Shown here piece after piece: positions 44,369 to 55,179 of a stretch of 64,000 bases of DNA. How positions within the stretch are numbered: position 1 is the stretch's first letter; every line of letters begins with the position of its first letter. The notes under the pieces are model-generated. The model searched no databases. It saw only the letters and a list, made by a program, of their open reading frames with translations, and was not told the DNA's origin. Source of the DNA: JAVDCA01 sp035293985 (lineage in GTDB: Bacteria; Pseudomonadota; Alphaproteobacteria; Rhizobiales; Xanthobacteraceae); the NCBI GenBank assembly GCA_035293985.1, contig DATGLS010000052.1:620001-684000 (forward strand). Reading direction: 5' to 3'. The position numbers were made by a program, and so were the translations under genes.

Positions 44369-45940
44369 ATGACGTCGGAAGACCCGCAAGCCGAGGTGCT
44401 CGCGTTCCTCGCCGATCCCGTGACGCATGGCTTCATCCTCGCCGACGAGGAGGTCAAGCGCATCGACACGCATGCCGCCTCGATCTTCCTCGCCGGCAAC
44501 CTCGCCTACAAGGTCAAGCGCCGTGTGCGCTATCCCTTCCTCGATTTCTCCACCCTGGAGAAGCGCAAGGCCGCGTGCGAGGCGGAGCTCGCGGTCAACC
44601 GCCCGTTCGCGCCCGCGATCTATCGCCGTGTCGTGGCGATCACGCGTGAGCGCGACGGCACGCTCGCCCTCGGCGGCAAAGGCGAGCCGGTCGAATGGGC
44701 AGTCGAGATGGCGCGGTTCGACGAGACGGCGACGCTGGACCATGCGGCGGCGCGCGGCGAGCTCGATCTGCGGCTTGCCGACGCGCTCGCCCGCGTCGTC
44801 GCGTCCGCGCATGCGCGGGCGCCGGTCGCCGACGCCGAGGCGTGGCCGGCGCGGCTCGCCGACTACATCGCTCAGAACAAGAGCGAGCTCGACGAGCACC
44901 CGGAGCTGTTCGAGCCGGCCGCGGTCGAGACACTCACGCGCGCGAGCCGCGCCGCGCTGCGCCGGATCGAGCGGCTGCTGCGCGAGCGCGGCGAGGCCGG
45001 CCTCGTGCGGCGCGGCCACGGGGACCTCCACCTCGGCAACATCGTGCTGATCGACGGCAAGCCGGTGGTGTTCGACGCGATCGAGTTCGATCCGCTGATC
45101 GCGACCGGCGACGTGCTCTATGACCTCGCCTTCCTGCTCATGGACCTGCTCGAGCGCGGGCTCGACGCCGCCGCGAATGTCACGCTCAACCGCTATCTCG
45201 CCGAGACCCGGCGGCCCGAGGACCTCGATGGGCTCGCGGCGCTGCCGCTCTTCTTCTCGTTGCGCGCCGCGATCCGCGCCAAGGTGACGGCGGCGCGCCT
45301 CGATATCGCGACGCCGGACGATGCCGACGCCGCCGCCGCGCGCGACTATTTCCGCTTGGCACAGCGGCTTATCGCGCCGCCGCGCGCGACGCTGATCGCG
45401 ATCGGCGGCCTGTCCGGGACCGGCAAATCGACGCTTGCCGCCGCGCTCTCACCGACGCTGCTGCCGGCGCCGGGCGCCGTGGTGCTGCGCTCGGACGTCG
45501 AGCGCAAAAGCCTGTTCGGCGTCGCCGAGACCGCACGGCTGCCCGCAAGCGCGTACACGGCGGACGTGACGCGGCGCGTCTATGCGGCGCTCCTCGACAA
45601 AGCGCGGCGGGTCACCGCGGCCGGCCACACCGCGATCGTCGATGCGGTCTTCGCCCAGCCCGACGAGCGCATCAAGGCCGCAGCGGCCGCGCGCGCCGGC
45701 GGCGTCGCGTTCCGCGGCCTCTTCCTCACGACGAGGCTCGCGGCGCGCGTTGCCCGCGTCGAGGCGCGCCCGCCCGATGCCTCCGACGCCGACGCGGCGG
45801 TTGCGCGCGAGCAGGAAAGCTACGACCGCGGCGCCCTGGACTGGACCGAGATCGATGCGTCCGGTTCGCTCGACGACACACTGGCGTCGGCGCAAGCGGC
45901 GCTGAACAGCCATGCGCCGCGCGAGACCGCGCCGCGCTGA
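44369..45940 (+). CDS. Fusion protein: APH-like kinase domain plus P-loop (AAA/zeta-type) kinase domain
   Basis: The protein has 523 residues. The N-terminal 330 residues resemble aminoglycoside phosphotransferase-fold proteins, with RRGHGDLHLGNIVL near residue 218 (catalytic Asp) and the metal segment VVFDAIEFDP. The C-terminal 180 residues are a small P-loop kinase with Walker A GGLSGTGKST near 346-355, LRSDVERK, and a lid region with RVARVEARPPDASDA. Such two-kinase fusions are known as uncharacterised AAA-family proteins. The substrate is unknown. ATG 44369 follows the repeat at once, with a GGCAGGGTG stretch as a weak ribosome site. Confidence 0.85.
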   Translation: MTSEDPQAEVLAFLADPVTHGFILADEEVKRIDTHAASIFLAGNLAYKVKRRVRYPFLDFSTLEKRKAACEAELAVNRPFAPAIYRRVVAITRERDGTLALGGKGEPVEWAVEMARFDETATLDHAAARGELDLRLADALARVVASAHARAPVADAEAWPARLADYIAQNKSELDEHPELFEPAAVETLTRASRAALRRIERLLRERGEAGLVRRGHGDLHLGNIVLIDGKPVVFDAIEFDPLIATGDVLYDLAFLLMDLLERGLDAAANVTLNRYLAETRRPEDLDGLAALPLFFSLRAAIRAKVTAARLDIATPDDADAAAARDYFRLAQRLIAPPRATLIAIGGLSGTGKSTLAAALSPTLLPAPGAVVLRSDVERKSLFGVAETARLPASAYTADVTRRVYAALLDKARRVTAAGHTAIVDAVFAQPDERIKAAAAARAGGVAFRGLFLTTRLAARVARVEARPPDASDADAAVAREQESYDRGALDWTEIDASGSLDDTLASAQAALNSHAPRETAPR

Positions 45941-46031
45941 TCCGGCGGGGTGCTTTCACGCTACTGCTCGCGCATAATGCGCGGGTCGTGGGCGACGCCA
46001 ACAGCACGATGGCCGACCGAATGATGGCAGA

Positions 46032-47213
46032 ATGACCGTGGATCTCCGCCGCCTCGCCGTTGCGATCAACGGGTTCTGCACGTTCCTCAATCTCTACTCG
46101 CCGCAGGCGCTGTTGCCCGAGCTGTCGCACGAGTTCGGCGCGAGCGCGGCGCAGATCAGCACCATCATGACGGCGAGCACGCTCGCGGTCGCGTTGACCG
46201 CGCCGGTGACCGGCGCGATCGCCGACGTCATGGGGCGCAAGCGCGTGATCGTGATCGCGCTGTTCGCGGTCTCGGTGCCGACCATCATGGTGATCTTCGC
46301 CGCGACCGTGCCGGGCTTTGCGGCGTGGCGCTTCGTCCAGGGGCTCTTCCTGCCGGCGATCTTCGCCGTCACGGTCGCCTATATCGGCGACGAGTGGCCG
46401 CCGACCGAGGTCTCGGGCGTCGCCGGCGTCTACGTGACCGGGGCGAGCCTCGGCGGGTTCGCGGGCCGCATGATTCCAGGCGCGCTCGCCGATTGGGTCG
46501 GCTGGCGCAGCGCCTTCGTCCTCCTCGCCGCGGCCACGTTCGCGGCGGCGATTCTGATCATATTCATTCTGCCGCGCGAAAAGCGCTTCGTCCGCTCGCG
46601 CGGCTTTGCCGACTCGGGCGCACAGATGCTGCGCCACCTGCGCAACCCGCAGCTCGTCGCCACTTATGCGGTCGGCTTCGGCACGCTGTTCAACTTCATC
46701 GCCACCTTCACCTACATCAGCTTCCATCTGGCGGCGCCGCCCTACGACTTCTCCGCCACGCTGCTCGGCGGCCTGTTCTTTACTTATCTCGGCGGCACCG
46801 CGATCGCGCCGTGGACGGGGCGCTTCATCGCCGGCTTCGGCCGGCGCAATTTCGTGCTCGGCCTGATCGCCATATGGATCGCCGGCGCCGCGCTGCTGCT
46901 CGCGCCGCAGCTCGGGGTGATCCTCGCCGGCCTGCTCGTCTGCGCGACCTGCGGCATGCTGTGCCAGTCGGTGTCGACCGGGTACATCACGCTGATCGCC
47001 AGGGAAGGGCGCTCCTCGGCGGTCGGCCTCTACGTCACCTGCTTCTATGCAGGCGGCAGCATGGGCGCCTTCCTGCCGGGTCTCACGTGGGCGAGCGCCG
47101 GCTGGCCCGCGGCGGTCGCGATGCTGATCGCCATGCAGGTCATCATGGGCGCGGTCGTCTGGTTCGCCTGGGCGCGCACCGAATTGCGCACTGGCAGCGG
47201 CCGCCCGATCTGA
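46032..47213 (+). CDS. MFS transporter (YnfM/arabinose-efflux-like)
   Basis: The 393-residue protein has twelve hydrophobic segments. The loop after helix 2 (ADVMGRKRVIVI) and the helix 4-5 region (YVTGASLGGFAGRMIPG) match drug:proton antiporter-like MFS members such as YnfM. The substrate is unknown. The start ATG 46032 is close to an earlier out-of-frame ATG. The RraA-like gene follows after 88 bases on the same strand. Confidence 0.85.
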   Translation: MTVDLRRLAVAINGFCTFLNLYSPQALLPELSHEFGASAAQISTIMTASTLAVALTAPVTGAIADVMGRKRVIVIALFAVSVPTIMVIFAATVPGFAAWRFVQGLFLPAIFAVTVAYIGDEWPPTEVSGVAGVYVTGASLGGFAGRMIPGALADWVGWRSAFVLLAAATFAAAILIIFILPREKRFVRSRGFADSGAQMLRHLRNPQLVATYAVGFGTLFNFIATFTYISFHLAAPPYDFSATLLGGLFFTYLGGTAIAPWTGRFIAGFGRRNFVLGLIAIWIAGAALLLAPQLGVILAGLLVCATCGMLCQSVSTGYITLIAREGRSSAVGLYVTCFYAGGSMGAFLPGLTWASAGWPAAVAMLIAMQVIMGAVVWFAWARTELRTGSGRPI

Positions 47214-47301
47214 GCGCAACCGGCGCCGGCCGACTGGACCGCGACGGCAGTCCATGATCTGGTCCCGCCGCCAAGCGCCCACCCGGGGAAAGGACATCCT
47301 G

Positions 47302-48009
47302 ATGAGCACGATATCGGCCAAAGAGCAGCTGACGAAGGAGCAGCTCGACTTCCTGCGCTCGATCGACACGCCGACCGTGTGCAACCTGCTCGAGATGGTG
47401 GCGCCGGAGCGGCGCGGCATGGGCTACACGGTCAAGCACCTGCATTGCCCGTTCCCCGACCTGCCGCCGATGGTCGGCTTCGCCAAGACCGTCACGATCA
47501 AGACCAGGGAAAAAGTGCCGCTCGGCGATGGCTCGTACATGGCGAAGCGGCTCGACTATCTCGATTACGTGGCGGCGGCGCCGAGCCCGAGCATCGTGGT
47601 GATCGAGGATCTCGACGGCGAGCACATCGGCTTCGGCGCCTTCTGGGGCGAGGTGCAGTCGAACATCCACAAGGCGCTCGGCTGCCTGGGCACCATCACC
47701 AACGGCTCGGTCCGCGACATCCCGCAGATTCCTCCCGGCTTCCAGATGCTGGCCGGCTCGATCTCGCCGTCGCACGCCTATGTGCATGTGGAGGATTTCG
47801 GCGTTCCGGTGACGGTGCACGGCATGGCGACGGTGAGCGGCGATCTCATCCATGCGGACCAGCACGGCGCCGTCGTGGTGCCGCTCGCGACCGTCGCGGC
47901 GATGAAGCCCGCCTTCGACAAGCTGATGGCGCACGAGGCGCGCATCATCCAGGCCGCCCGCGCCCCCGGCGCCACGGTGGAGAGCATCAAGGCGGCGATG
48001 AAAGGATAG
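47302..48009 (+). CDS. RraA-family protein (HMG/CHA aldolase or RNase E inhibitor-like fold)
   Basis: The 235-residue protein has the RraA/MenG fold. TPTVCNLLEM lies near the N-terminus, and the active-site region GCLGTITNGSVRDIPQI and VSGDLIHADQHGAVVVP are typical of the divalent-metal aldolases. FWGEVQSNIHKALG replaces the usual glycine-rich loop. It may cleave 4-hydroxy-4-methyl-2-oxoglutarate-like substrates; control of RNase E is less likely in this context. ATG 47302 is chosen because the ATG at 47254 adds a basic leader. Confidence 0.82.
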   Translation: MSTISAKEQLTKEQLDFLRSIDTPTVCNLLEMVAPERRGMGYTVKHLHCPFPDLPPMVGFAKTVTIKTREKVPLGDGSYMAKRLDYLDYVAAAPSPSIVVIEDLDGEHIGFGAFWGEVQSNIHKALGCLGTITNGSVRDIPQIPPGFQMLAGSISPSHAYVHVEDFGVPVTVHGMATVSGDLIHADQHGAVVVPLATVAAMKPAFDKLMAHEARIIQAARAPGATVESIKAAMKG

Positions 48010-48026
48010 CGTCCCGATGTAGCGCC

Positions 48027-48103
48027 GGAGGGTGGGCAAAGCGAAGCGTGCCCACCGTGGTGGCCGCGTGGGCACGGCGCTACGCGCCTTTGCCCACCCT
48101 ACG
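48027..48103. repeat. Inverted repeat (GGGTGGGCAAAGCG family)
   Basis: GGGTGGGCAAAGCGAAGCG at about 48030 and its inverted partner GCGCCTTTGCCCACCC near 48098 face each other. Each half also has GTGCCCACC/GTGGGCAC. It lies 18 bases after the RraA-like stop and probably folds into a large hairpin in the transcript. Confidence 0.65.
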
Positions 48104-48182
48104 GCAGCCGTTCACGCGCCGTGAACGCACCGCGCCCCGGCAGCGACCAATATGGGTCGATCGCGACGAGGTTCGTGTGCAG

Positions 48183-48785
48183 ATGATCCATCTACGGCTC
48201 GCGCTCCTTGTCTTCGGCGCGACGGTCGCCGGCGTCGGCGCGCTGGCGGCGATCGTCGCCACCACGGGGCGCGCCCTGCCCTATCATTTCCCGCGCGGGA
48301 CCGATGCCTGCTTCGGCCGCGTCTACGGCGAGGCTTTTCTGCAAGCGCATCCGACCCACCGCGTCAGCGAGCTCTATCTCCTTCGCACGTTCACGCCGGG
48401 CCAGCGGAATGGTGACGCGCGCCCGCGCGCGCAGCAGATCGCGGCCGATCGCGCGAGCAAGGACAATCTCCCCGTCACCGTCGTGGCCCGCTTTCGCGAC
48501 CAGCCGGGCGCCTACGATCGCGGCGTCACCTGCGAGTCGGACGGCCTCGCCGGCGCAACCTGCATGCTCGACTGCGAGGGCGCCGCGTTCTCGGCCTATC
48601 CGCAGGGCCGCGGGCTCGTGCTCGATCGTTCGCCCACGAGCTTCGTCAGCTTCACCGCCGCCTCCGCGGGCGCGCAACGCGGCGTGCGCATGCGGCTCGC
48701 GACCGACGGGGTCGACTTCCGTCTCGAGCCGATGCCGATCGAGAAGTGCCTCGCGGCCTACGATCACGCCGCGCCGTCGGACTGA
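48183..48785 (+). CDS. Hypothetical secreted or membrane-anchored protein, Cys-containing
   Basis: The 200-residue protein has an N-terminal hydrophobic helix (LRLALLVFGATVAGVGALAAIVA) without a clear cleavage site. The following region has Cys in DACFGRVYGEAF, VTCESDG, ATCMLDCEGAAF and EKCLAAY, suggesting disulfides. I do not recognise a characterised family. The start ATG 48183 (GTG 48177 possible) begins at the hydrophobic segment. It converges with azlD, 7 bases apart. Confidence 0.6.
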   Translation: MIHLRLALLVFGATVAGVGALAAIVATTGRALPYHFPRGTDACFGRVYGEAFLQAHPTHRVSELYLLRTFTPGQRNGDARPRAQQIAADRASKDNLPVTVVARFRDQPGAYDRGVTCESDGLAGATCMLDCEGAAFSAYPQGRGLVLDRSPTSFVSFTAASAGAQRGVRMRLATDGVDFRLEPMPIEKCLAAYDHAAPSD

Positions 48786-48792
48786 ACCGATC

Positions 48793-49134
48793 TTACCCGA
48801 GCCATGCCCGCGCCGCCGCCGCGACCGCCATGCCGACGATCACGGCGAGGAAATCATTGCGCCGGATCATCATCACGCCGACCGCGGCCGCGATGGCGAG
48901 CATCGCCGGCAGGCCCTCGCGCACCGCGATCGGCAGCACGGTCGCGACCACGACGGTGCCGGGCAGCGCCTCCAGCATGCGGCGCACGCGCGCCGTGAGC
49001 GGAACATGCGCCATCAGCCAGAAGCCGCCCGCCCGCATCGCATAGGTGACCGCGCCCATGGCCAGGATGGCGGCGATCACGCCAGGTCCGCTAAGATCAT
49101 GACCGTGCAGATCGAGAGCACCGAGATCAGGCAT
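48793..49134 (-). CDS. azlD: AzlD-family branched-chain amino acid exporter small subunit
   Basis: The protein has 113 residues from ATG 49134 and about four hydrophobic segments. AMGAVTYAMRAGGFWLMAHVPL and ALPGTVVVATVLPIAV are typical AzlD features. It partners with AzlC to export branched-chain or other neutral amino acids. The ATG overlaps the azlC stop (ATGCCTGA, 8-base overlap), which supports this start over the upstream ATG at 49152. Confidence 0.85.
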   Translation of the reverse strand: MPDLGALDLHGHDLSGPGVIAAILAMGAVTYAMRAGGFWLMAHVPLTARVRRMLEALPGTVVVATVLPIAVREGLPAMLAIAAAVGVMMIRRNDFLAVIVGMAVAAAARAWLG

Positions 49135-49858
49135 CGGGCGCATCCTCGACAAATCCTTCGATCAGGCTGCCGACGATCCCGCCAGTGATGATGAACCACC
49201 ACCCGGACACGAGATAGTCGGTCGCGAGCGCGACCAGGCCGGCGACGCCCCACGCGATGGCGCGCCGGCGCACGCGCCACAGCGGCACCACCATGGCGGC
49301 GAAGAAAATCGGCAGCACCAGATCGAGCGCGATCGCGCGCGGATCGGCGACGAGCGTGCCGGCGAGGTAGCCAACCATGGTCGCCGAAATCCACGCGACC
49401 AGCACCAGCAGCGCGCCGCCGAGGAAGGCCGCCGCGTCGTTGCCGCCCTCGGCGCGGTAGCGCATCATCATCACCCAGCCCGGATCGGTGGTGAACTGCA
49501 GCAGCGGATAGATCTGCCAGGCGGGCAGCGGGCCGAGCCATGGCCGCAGCGAGGCGCCGAACAGCATCATGCGCGCGTTGACGGTCGCGACCACGAGCGC
49601 GAGCGCCGCGACGCCCGCCGCCGTCATGTGCTGCGGCCACGCCTCCATGGCGACGAGTTGCGAGGCGCCGGCATAGACCCAGCAGTTCATCAGCAGCGCA
49701 TAGGCAAAATCGAAGCCCTTGCGCGCCTCGGTCGCGCCAACGGCGGCGCCGAACGCCATCATGCCGGGCAGCGACGGCAGCAGCAGCCAGGCGCCGAGGC
49801 GCAGGCCGGCGAGCGACCAGAAGGGCTTGTCGGCTGGGGCGGCTCGGGTTTCGGTCAT
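49127..49858 (-). CDS. azlC: AzlC-family branched-chain amino acid permease
   Basis: The 243-residue membrane protein has about seven hydrophobic segments. LLPSLPGMMAFGAAVGATEARKGF, MNCWVYAGASQLVAMEAW and VNARMMLFGASLRPWL are AzlC hallmarks. With AzlD it forms the amino acid exporter of the inner membrane. ATG 49858 (MTETRAAP) gives the usual short cytoplasmic N-terminus; the open frame further upstream is basic and Cys-rich and unlikely to be protein. No Lrp/AsnC-type regulator is adjacent. Confidence 0.87.
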   Translation of the reverse strand: MTETRAAPADKPFWSLAGLRLGAWLLLPSLPGMMAFGAAVGATEARKGFDFAYALLMNCWVYAGASQLVAMEAWPQHMTAAGVAALALVVATVNARMMLFGASLRPWLGPLPAWQIYPLLQFTTDPGWVMMMRYRAEGGNDAAAFLGGALLVLVAWISATMVGYLAGTLVADPRAIALDLVLPIFFAAMVVPLWRVRRRAIAWGVAGLVALATDYLVSGWWFIITGGIVGSLIEGFVEDAPDA

Positions 49859-49997
49859 AAACGCGGCGGCGGGAGGCAGCGGGCGGAAAGGGGCGCCAGC
49901 AGTAACAAGGCAGGCGCCGCGGCGCGAGGCCACGGCTGCGCAACAGCATTGCGCCCGCCGAATGGGCGGGCGCTGCTTGCCTATCAATTGCCTCGGC

Positions 49998-51932
<1,935 letters not shown>

Positions 51933-52114
51933 CCCGAAGTCCTCACCGAAGTCCTGTTGGGAAGCCCTTTTGGCAGTCCCAGCTTTGGCAGTCCAATTGG
52001 CGCGCAAGCGTCCCTGAAGAGTCCGGTCCCCCGAAGACCGGCATCCGAACAGCTAATGTAGGTGTGGGGCGCGACTCTGCCAAGCGAAAGGGCCGCATTC
52101 CGTTAATTTTACCG

Positions 52115-53266
52115 TCACATGAAATTCGGGCTTTTTTGCCGATGCCGCCGCGACTTGGGTGGCGACTTGATCGGCGATTTGGGCTGCGACTTCGTGTGCG
52201 ACTTTACCAGCAATCCGCGCTGGCGGCGCGGCGGCGCGCGTTCCACGGCGATTCGGTCATCTCCCAACGTCACCACGGCCCCCGCGAGCGTGCGGCGCAG
52301 GCGCTCCTGGCCCGCGCCGGCAGTCGCGAGCGCCGCCGCCAGGGCCTCGAGCTTGCCGAGCTCGACTGGTCCCTCGTCCCCGACCCAGTCGATCGCGCGA
52401 CCGAGCAGGCGGAGCCCGACCTCGGCCGGCAGCGCCGCAAAGCCCTGCGCCGGGAACATGATCCGCGCACCGGTCGATCCATGATTGGGCCAATGGCCGG
52501 CCGTGAGCGCCTCGGCGGCCGCCGCGACGGCAAGCTCGATCGCCGCGTCGGCCCGCCGCGCCCGCTGCGCGAGCCGGGCGAAGCGCTGCGCGTCGAGCCC
52601 CTCGCGGGCGAGCGCCGGCATCAGAGCGCGCAGGCGCGTGCGGGCAAACCGCGGATCGCGGTTCGACGGATCGTCGGCAGCCGCGACCCCGGCGGCGCGC
52701 AGCGTGGCGAGGAGGCGCGACTTCGGCAGCTCGAGCAGCGGCCGCACCAGGAAGACCCCCGTTGCCGGCATGACCAATGGTCGCACCCGCGCCATGCCGG
52801 CGAGCCCCGCAAGCCCGCTGCCGCGCGCGAGGCGAAACAGGATGGTCTCGGCCTGGTCGTCGATCGTGTGCGCCGTGAGCACGCAGGTCGCGCGCGCCCG
52901 CGCCGCCGCCGCGGCAATCAATTGGTAGCGCGCCGCGCGCGCCTTCTCCTGCAATGCGGTCGCGGGCTTGCGCCCGGTCCAGCGCAAGGTGCGGTGCGCG
53001 ACGCCGAGGCGCTTCGCCAGGCGCTTGACGTCGGCCGCCTCGCGCCGCGCCGCCGGACGCAGGCCGTGATCGACCGTGACGGCCATCAGCTTCGGCGCGC
53101 GTCGATGTCGCTTGCGCCAGCGCGCCGCGAGCCACATCAACGCGGTCGAGTCGGGGCCGCCCGAGACCGCGAGCACCAGCGCGGGCTGGTCGATCAGGTC
53201 GGCAAAGATCAGGTCGGCTTCGGCGTCGGAAATTGCCGTTTGGTCAGCCGCATCAGCAGTGGACAC
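52115..53266 (-). CDS. tilS: tRNA(Ile)-lysidine synthase TilS
   Basis: The 383-residue protein has a PP-loop ATPase motif, SGGPDS at residues 35-40, then VDHGLRP and the substrate segment AHTIDDQAETILFRLARGSG. It modifies C34 of the tRNA-Ile CAU anticodon to lysidine and is essential. The last 30 residues are an unusual basic repeat (KSHTKSQPKSPIKSPPKS) encoded by 12-base units. It overlaps the end of cpoB by 14 bases, so it is in the same transcript. Confidence 0.93.
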   Translation of the reverse strand: MSTADAADQTAISDAEADLIFADLIDQPALVLAVSGGPDSTALMWLAARWRKRHRRAPKLMAVTVDHGLRPAARREAADVKRLAKRLGVAHRTLRWTGRKPATALQEKARAARYQLIAAAAARARATCVLTAHTIDDQAETILFRLARGSGLAGLAGMARVRPLVMPATGVFLVRPLLELPKSRLLATLRAAGVAAADDPSNRDPRFARTRLRALMPALAREGLDAQRFARLAQRARRADAAIELAVAAAAEALTAGHWPNHGSTGARIMFPAQGFAALPAEVGLRLLGRAIDWVGDEGPVELGKLEALAAALATAGAGQERLRRTLAGAVVTLGDDRIAVERAPPRRQRGLLVKSHTKSQPKSPIKSPPKSRRHRQKSPNFM

Positions 53267-54227
53267 GCTTCTGTTCGCGCTCGACCGCCGCCTTCACGTT
53301 CGCCGCGGCATGGGGATATTTCTTGGCGACCTCGGCGAGCGTCACGCAGGCGAGGTCCTTCTGCTTGAGCGCGGCGAGCGACTCGCCGAGCCGCAGCAGC
53401 GAATCCGGCTGCTTCGCGCTGGTCGGATACTTCTTTGTCATGGTGACGAAGGCCTCGGCCGCCGATTGGTAGTTCTTGCTCTGAAACAGGCTCTCGCCGA
53501 GCCAGAATTGCGCCTCGCTCGCCATGCGATCGTTCGGGTGCTTGCGCAGAAAATCCTGGAATGCCTGCTCGGCGAGCGAATAATCCTTGCGCAGCACGTA
53601 GCCGTAGGCGAGGTCGAACTCATCGCGCGGCGATTGCGATGGCGGCAGCGTCGCGAGCTGCTGGCCGGGCGCATTCGGATTGCGCGCGCCGGGCAGCTGG
53701 TTGGGATTGCCGCCCGGCACGGCCGCGGTGGCGTTGCCGGCATTGAGATCGAGCGGGGCGCCGACCGGGTTCGGCACGTCGGCGGGCGGCGCCGGAATCG
53801 GCGCGGGCGGCGGCACGGCGGTCCCCGTGTAGGGACCGTTATTGGCGTAGGGGCCGCTGTTGTTGTTGCTGCCTTGCATGCTGCCGAGATTTTGCGGGGC
53901 GCCGGGTGCGTTCGGGCTGTTGTTCGGATCGAACGCATCGGAGCGGCGGCTCGGAACGGCGGGCGGCGGGCCCGACGGCGCAACGCCGGGACGCGGCGGC
54001 GCGCCAGCGCGCTCCGCCTGCATCTGGCGCACGAGCTGCTCGAGCTGCTGGTTGCGGTATTGCAGCTCCTCGATCTGGCCGGTGAGCCGGCGCATGTCGT
54101 TCTGCAACTGGTCGAGCCGCACGACGATGTCGGATTCGGACGACTGGGCGATGCCGGCCGCCGGCATGGCCAGGAGGCCAGCCACGAGTGCCGCCCCCAA
54201 TAGGGCGAATTGGACGGAACGCGTCAT
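53253..54227 (-). CDS. cpoB: Cell division coordinator CpoB (YbgF)
   Basis: The 324-residue protein has a Sec signal peptide (MTRSVQFALLG to AAGIAQ). An N-terminal coiled coil follows (IVVRLDQLQNDMRRLTGQIEELQYRNQQLE, split by charged heptads) that trimerises and contacts TolA in E. coli. A long Asn/Pro/Gly linker precedes a C-terminal TPR domain (DEFDLAYGYVLRKDYSLAEQ ... FWLGESLFQSKNYQSAAEAF). It coordinates peptidoglycan synthesis with outer-membrane constriction. ATG 54227 fits the signal peptide. Confidence 0.92.
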   Translation of the reverse strand: MTRSVQFALLGAALVAGLLAMPAAGIAQSSESDIVVRLDQLQNDMRRLTGQIEELQYRNQQLEQLVRQMQAERAGAPPRPGVAPSGPPPAVPSRRSDAFDPNNSPNAPGAPQNLGSMQGSNNNSGPYANNGPYTGTAVPPPAPIPAPPADVPNPVGAPLDLNAGNATAAVPGGNPNQLPGARNPNAPGQQLATLPPSQSPRDEFDLAYGYVLRKDYSLAEQAFQDFLRKHPNDRMASEAQFWLGESLFQSKNYQSAAEAFVTMTKKYPTSAKQPDSLLRLGESLAALKQKDLACVTLAEVAKKYPHAAANVKAAVEREQKRVHC

Positions 54228-54435
54228 GGTGGTCGCTCGCTGGGATTTTTCCGACGCTGCGGCAGGTACCATACGGGGCCCTGCGTCCAAATTGTGACTG
54301 GTTGCCGCAATTGCCGCCAGTGCCGCGCCACGCCGCGAGGCGTCATTGCAAAAGCACGACCGGCGCCTGCTCGGCGCCGGTCGCTCCCCCTTCCCACCTA
54401 GACTCGGGATTGCAGATTTCGCGGTGGCGGCGCGA

Positions 54436-54927
54436 TCACGAGCTCGCGTTGAGCACGGTGACGGCGCGCCGGTTCTGCGACCAGCATGAGATGTCGTTGC
54501 ACACCGCGACCGGCCGCTCCTTGCCGTACGAGATCGTGCGCATGCGCTGCGCGTCGATGCCGCGCGAGATCAGGTACTCGCGCACGGTCTGGGCGCGGCG
54601 TGCGCCCAGCGCGATGTTGTACTCGCGCGTGCCGCGCTCGTCGGCATGCCCCTCGATCGTGAAGGTGTAGCGGTTGTACTGGGAGAGCCACTGCGCCTGC
54701 TTGTCGAGGGTGGCGCGGGCCTGCGGCGACAGATCGGTCTGATCGGTGTCGAAGAACACACGGTCGCCGACATTGACGACGAAATCCTGCTGGCTGCCGG
54801 GCGTCGCCGCGTTCATCGCGGAATTGGTGAGATCGGCATTCTTGTTGGCGCACGCCGAAATGGCGAGCGCCGCCGCGATGGCGGCGGCGAACTTGGCGCC
54901 GCGAATGAGACGCATCATACTTTGCAT
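54436..54927 (-). CDS. pal: Peptidoglycan-associated lipoprotein Pal
   Basis: The 163-residue protein has a lipoprotein signal with lipobox ISAC (Cys26). The OmpA-like domain binds meso-DAP peptidoglycan through the conserved region FTIEGHADERGTREYNIALG. It anchors the outer membrane to the wall and partners TolB. AAGGAG lies 7 bases upstream of ATG 54927. The upstream gap 54928-55179 carries a 17-base palindrome and an 8-base inverted repeat (CTTTCCGG/CCGGAAAG). Confidence 0.95.
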   Translation of the reverse strand: MQSMMRLIRGAKFAAAIAAALAISACANKNADLTNSAMNAATPGSQQDFVVNVGDRVFFDTDQTDLSPQARATLDKQAQWLSQYNRYTFTIEGHADERGTREYNIALGARRAQTVREYLISRGIDAQRMRTISYGKERPVAVCNDISCWSQNRRAVTVLNASS

Positions 54928-55004
54928 CCCGTGCTCCTTCCTGACTGCACAACGTGACCGGACGAGAGCCCCCCGGACCTCAGCCTGGCATCAGGTCTAG
55001 AGCC

Positions 55005-55021
55005 CGTTCGTTAAACGAACG
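55005..55021. promoter_or_regulatory. Perfect palindrome upstream of pal (candidate operator)
   Basis: CGTTCGTTAAACGAACG is a perfect 8+1+8 inverted repeat about 78 bases upstream of the pal ATG, between tolB and pal. Such dyads often bind dimeric regulators. No matching second copy was noticed in the window. Confidence 0.4.
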
Positions 55022-55179
55022 TTCCGTCAACCTTGATGGGGCCTTTCCGGTGTCCCGCAATTGCTGGCAAGAGCCGGAAAGCTTTTCTAATGGTTAATGT
55101 GCCGTGAATGGGGCGTGACCTGCGGAACTTGTGGATGTCTTTTCCCGCAACGGTTCCGCGGCCGCCGCGGCCCTCCAAA

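Noticed and set aside
44369..45940. Antibiotic resistance by the APH-like domain
   Set aside because: The GDLHLGN motif is shared by many small-molecule kinases and the fusion to a P-loop kinase is not a known resistance enzyme.
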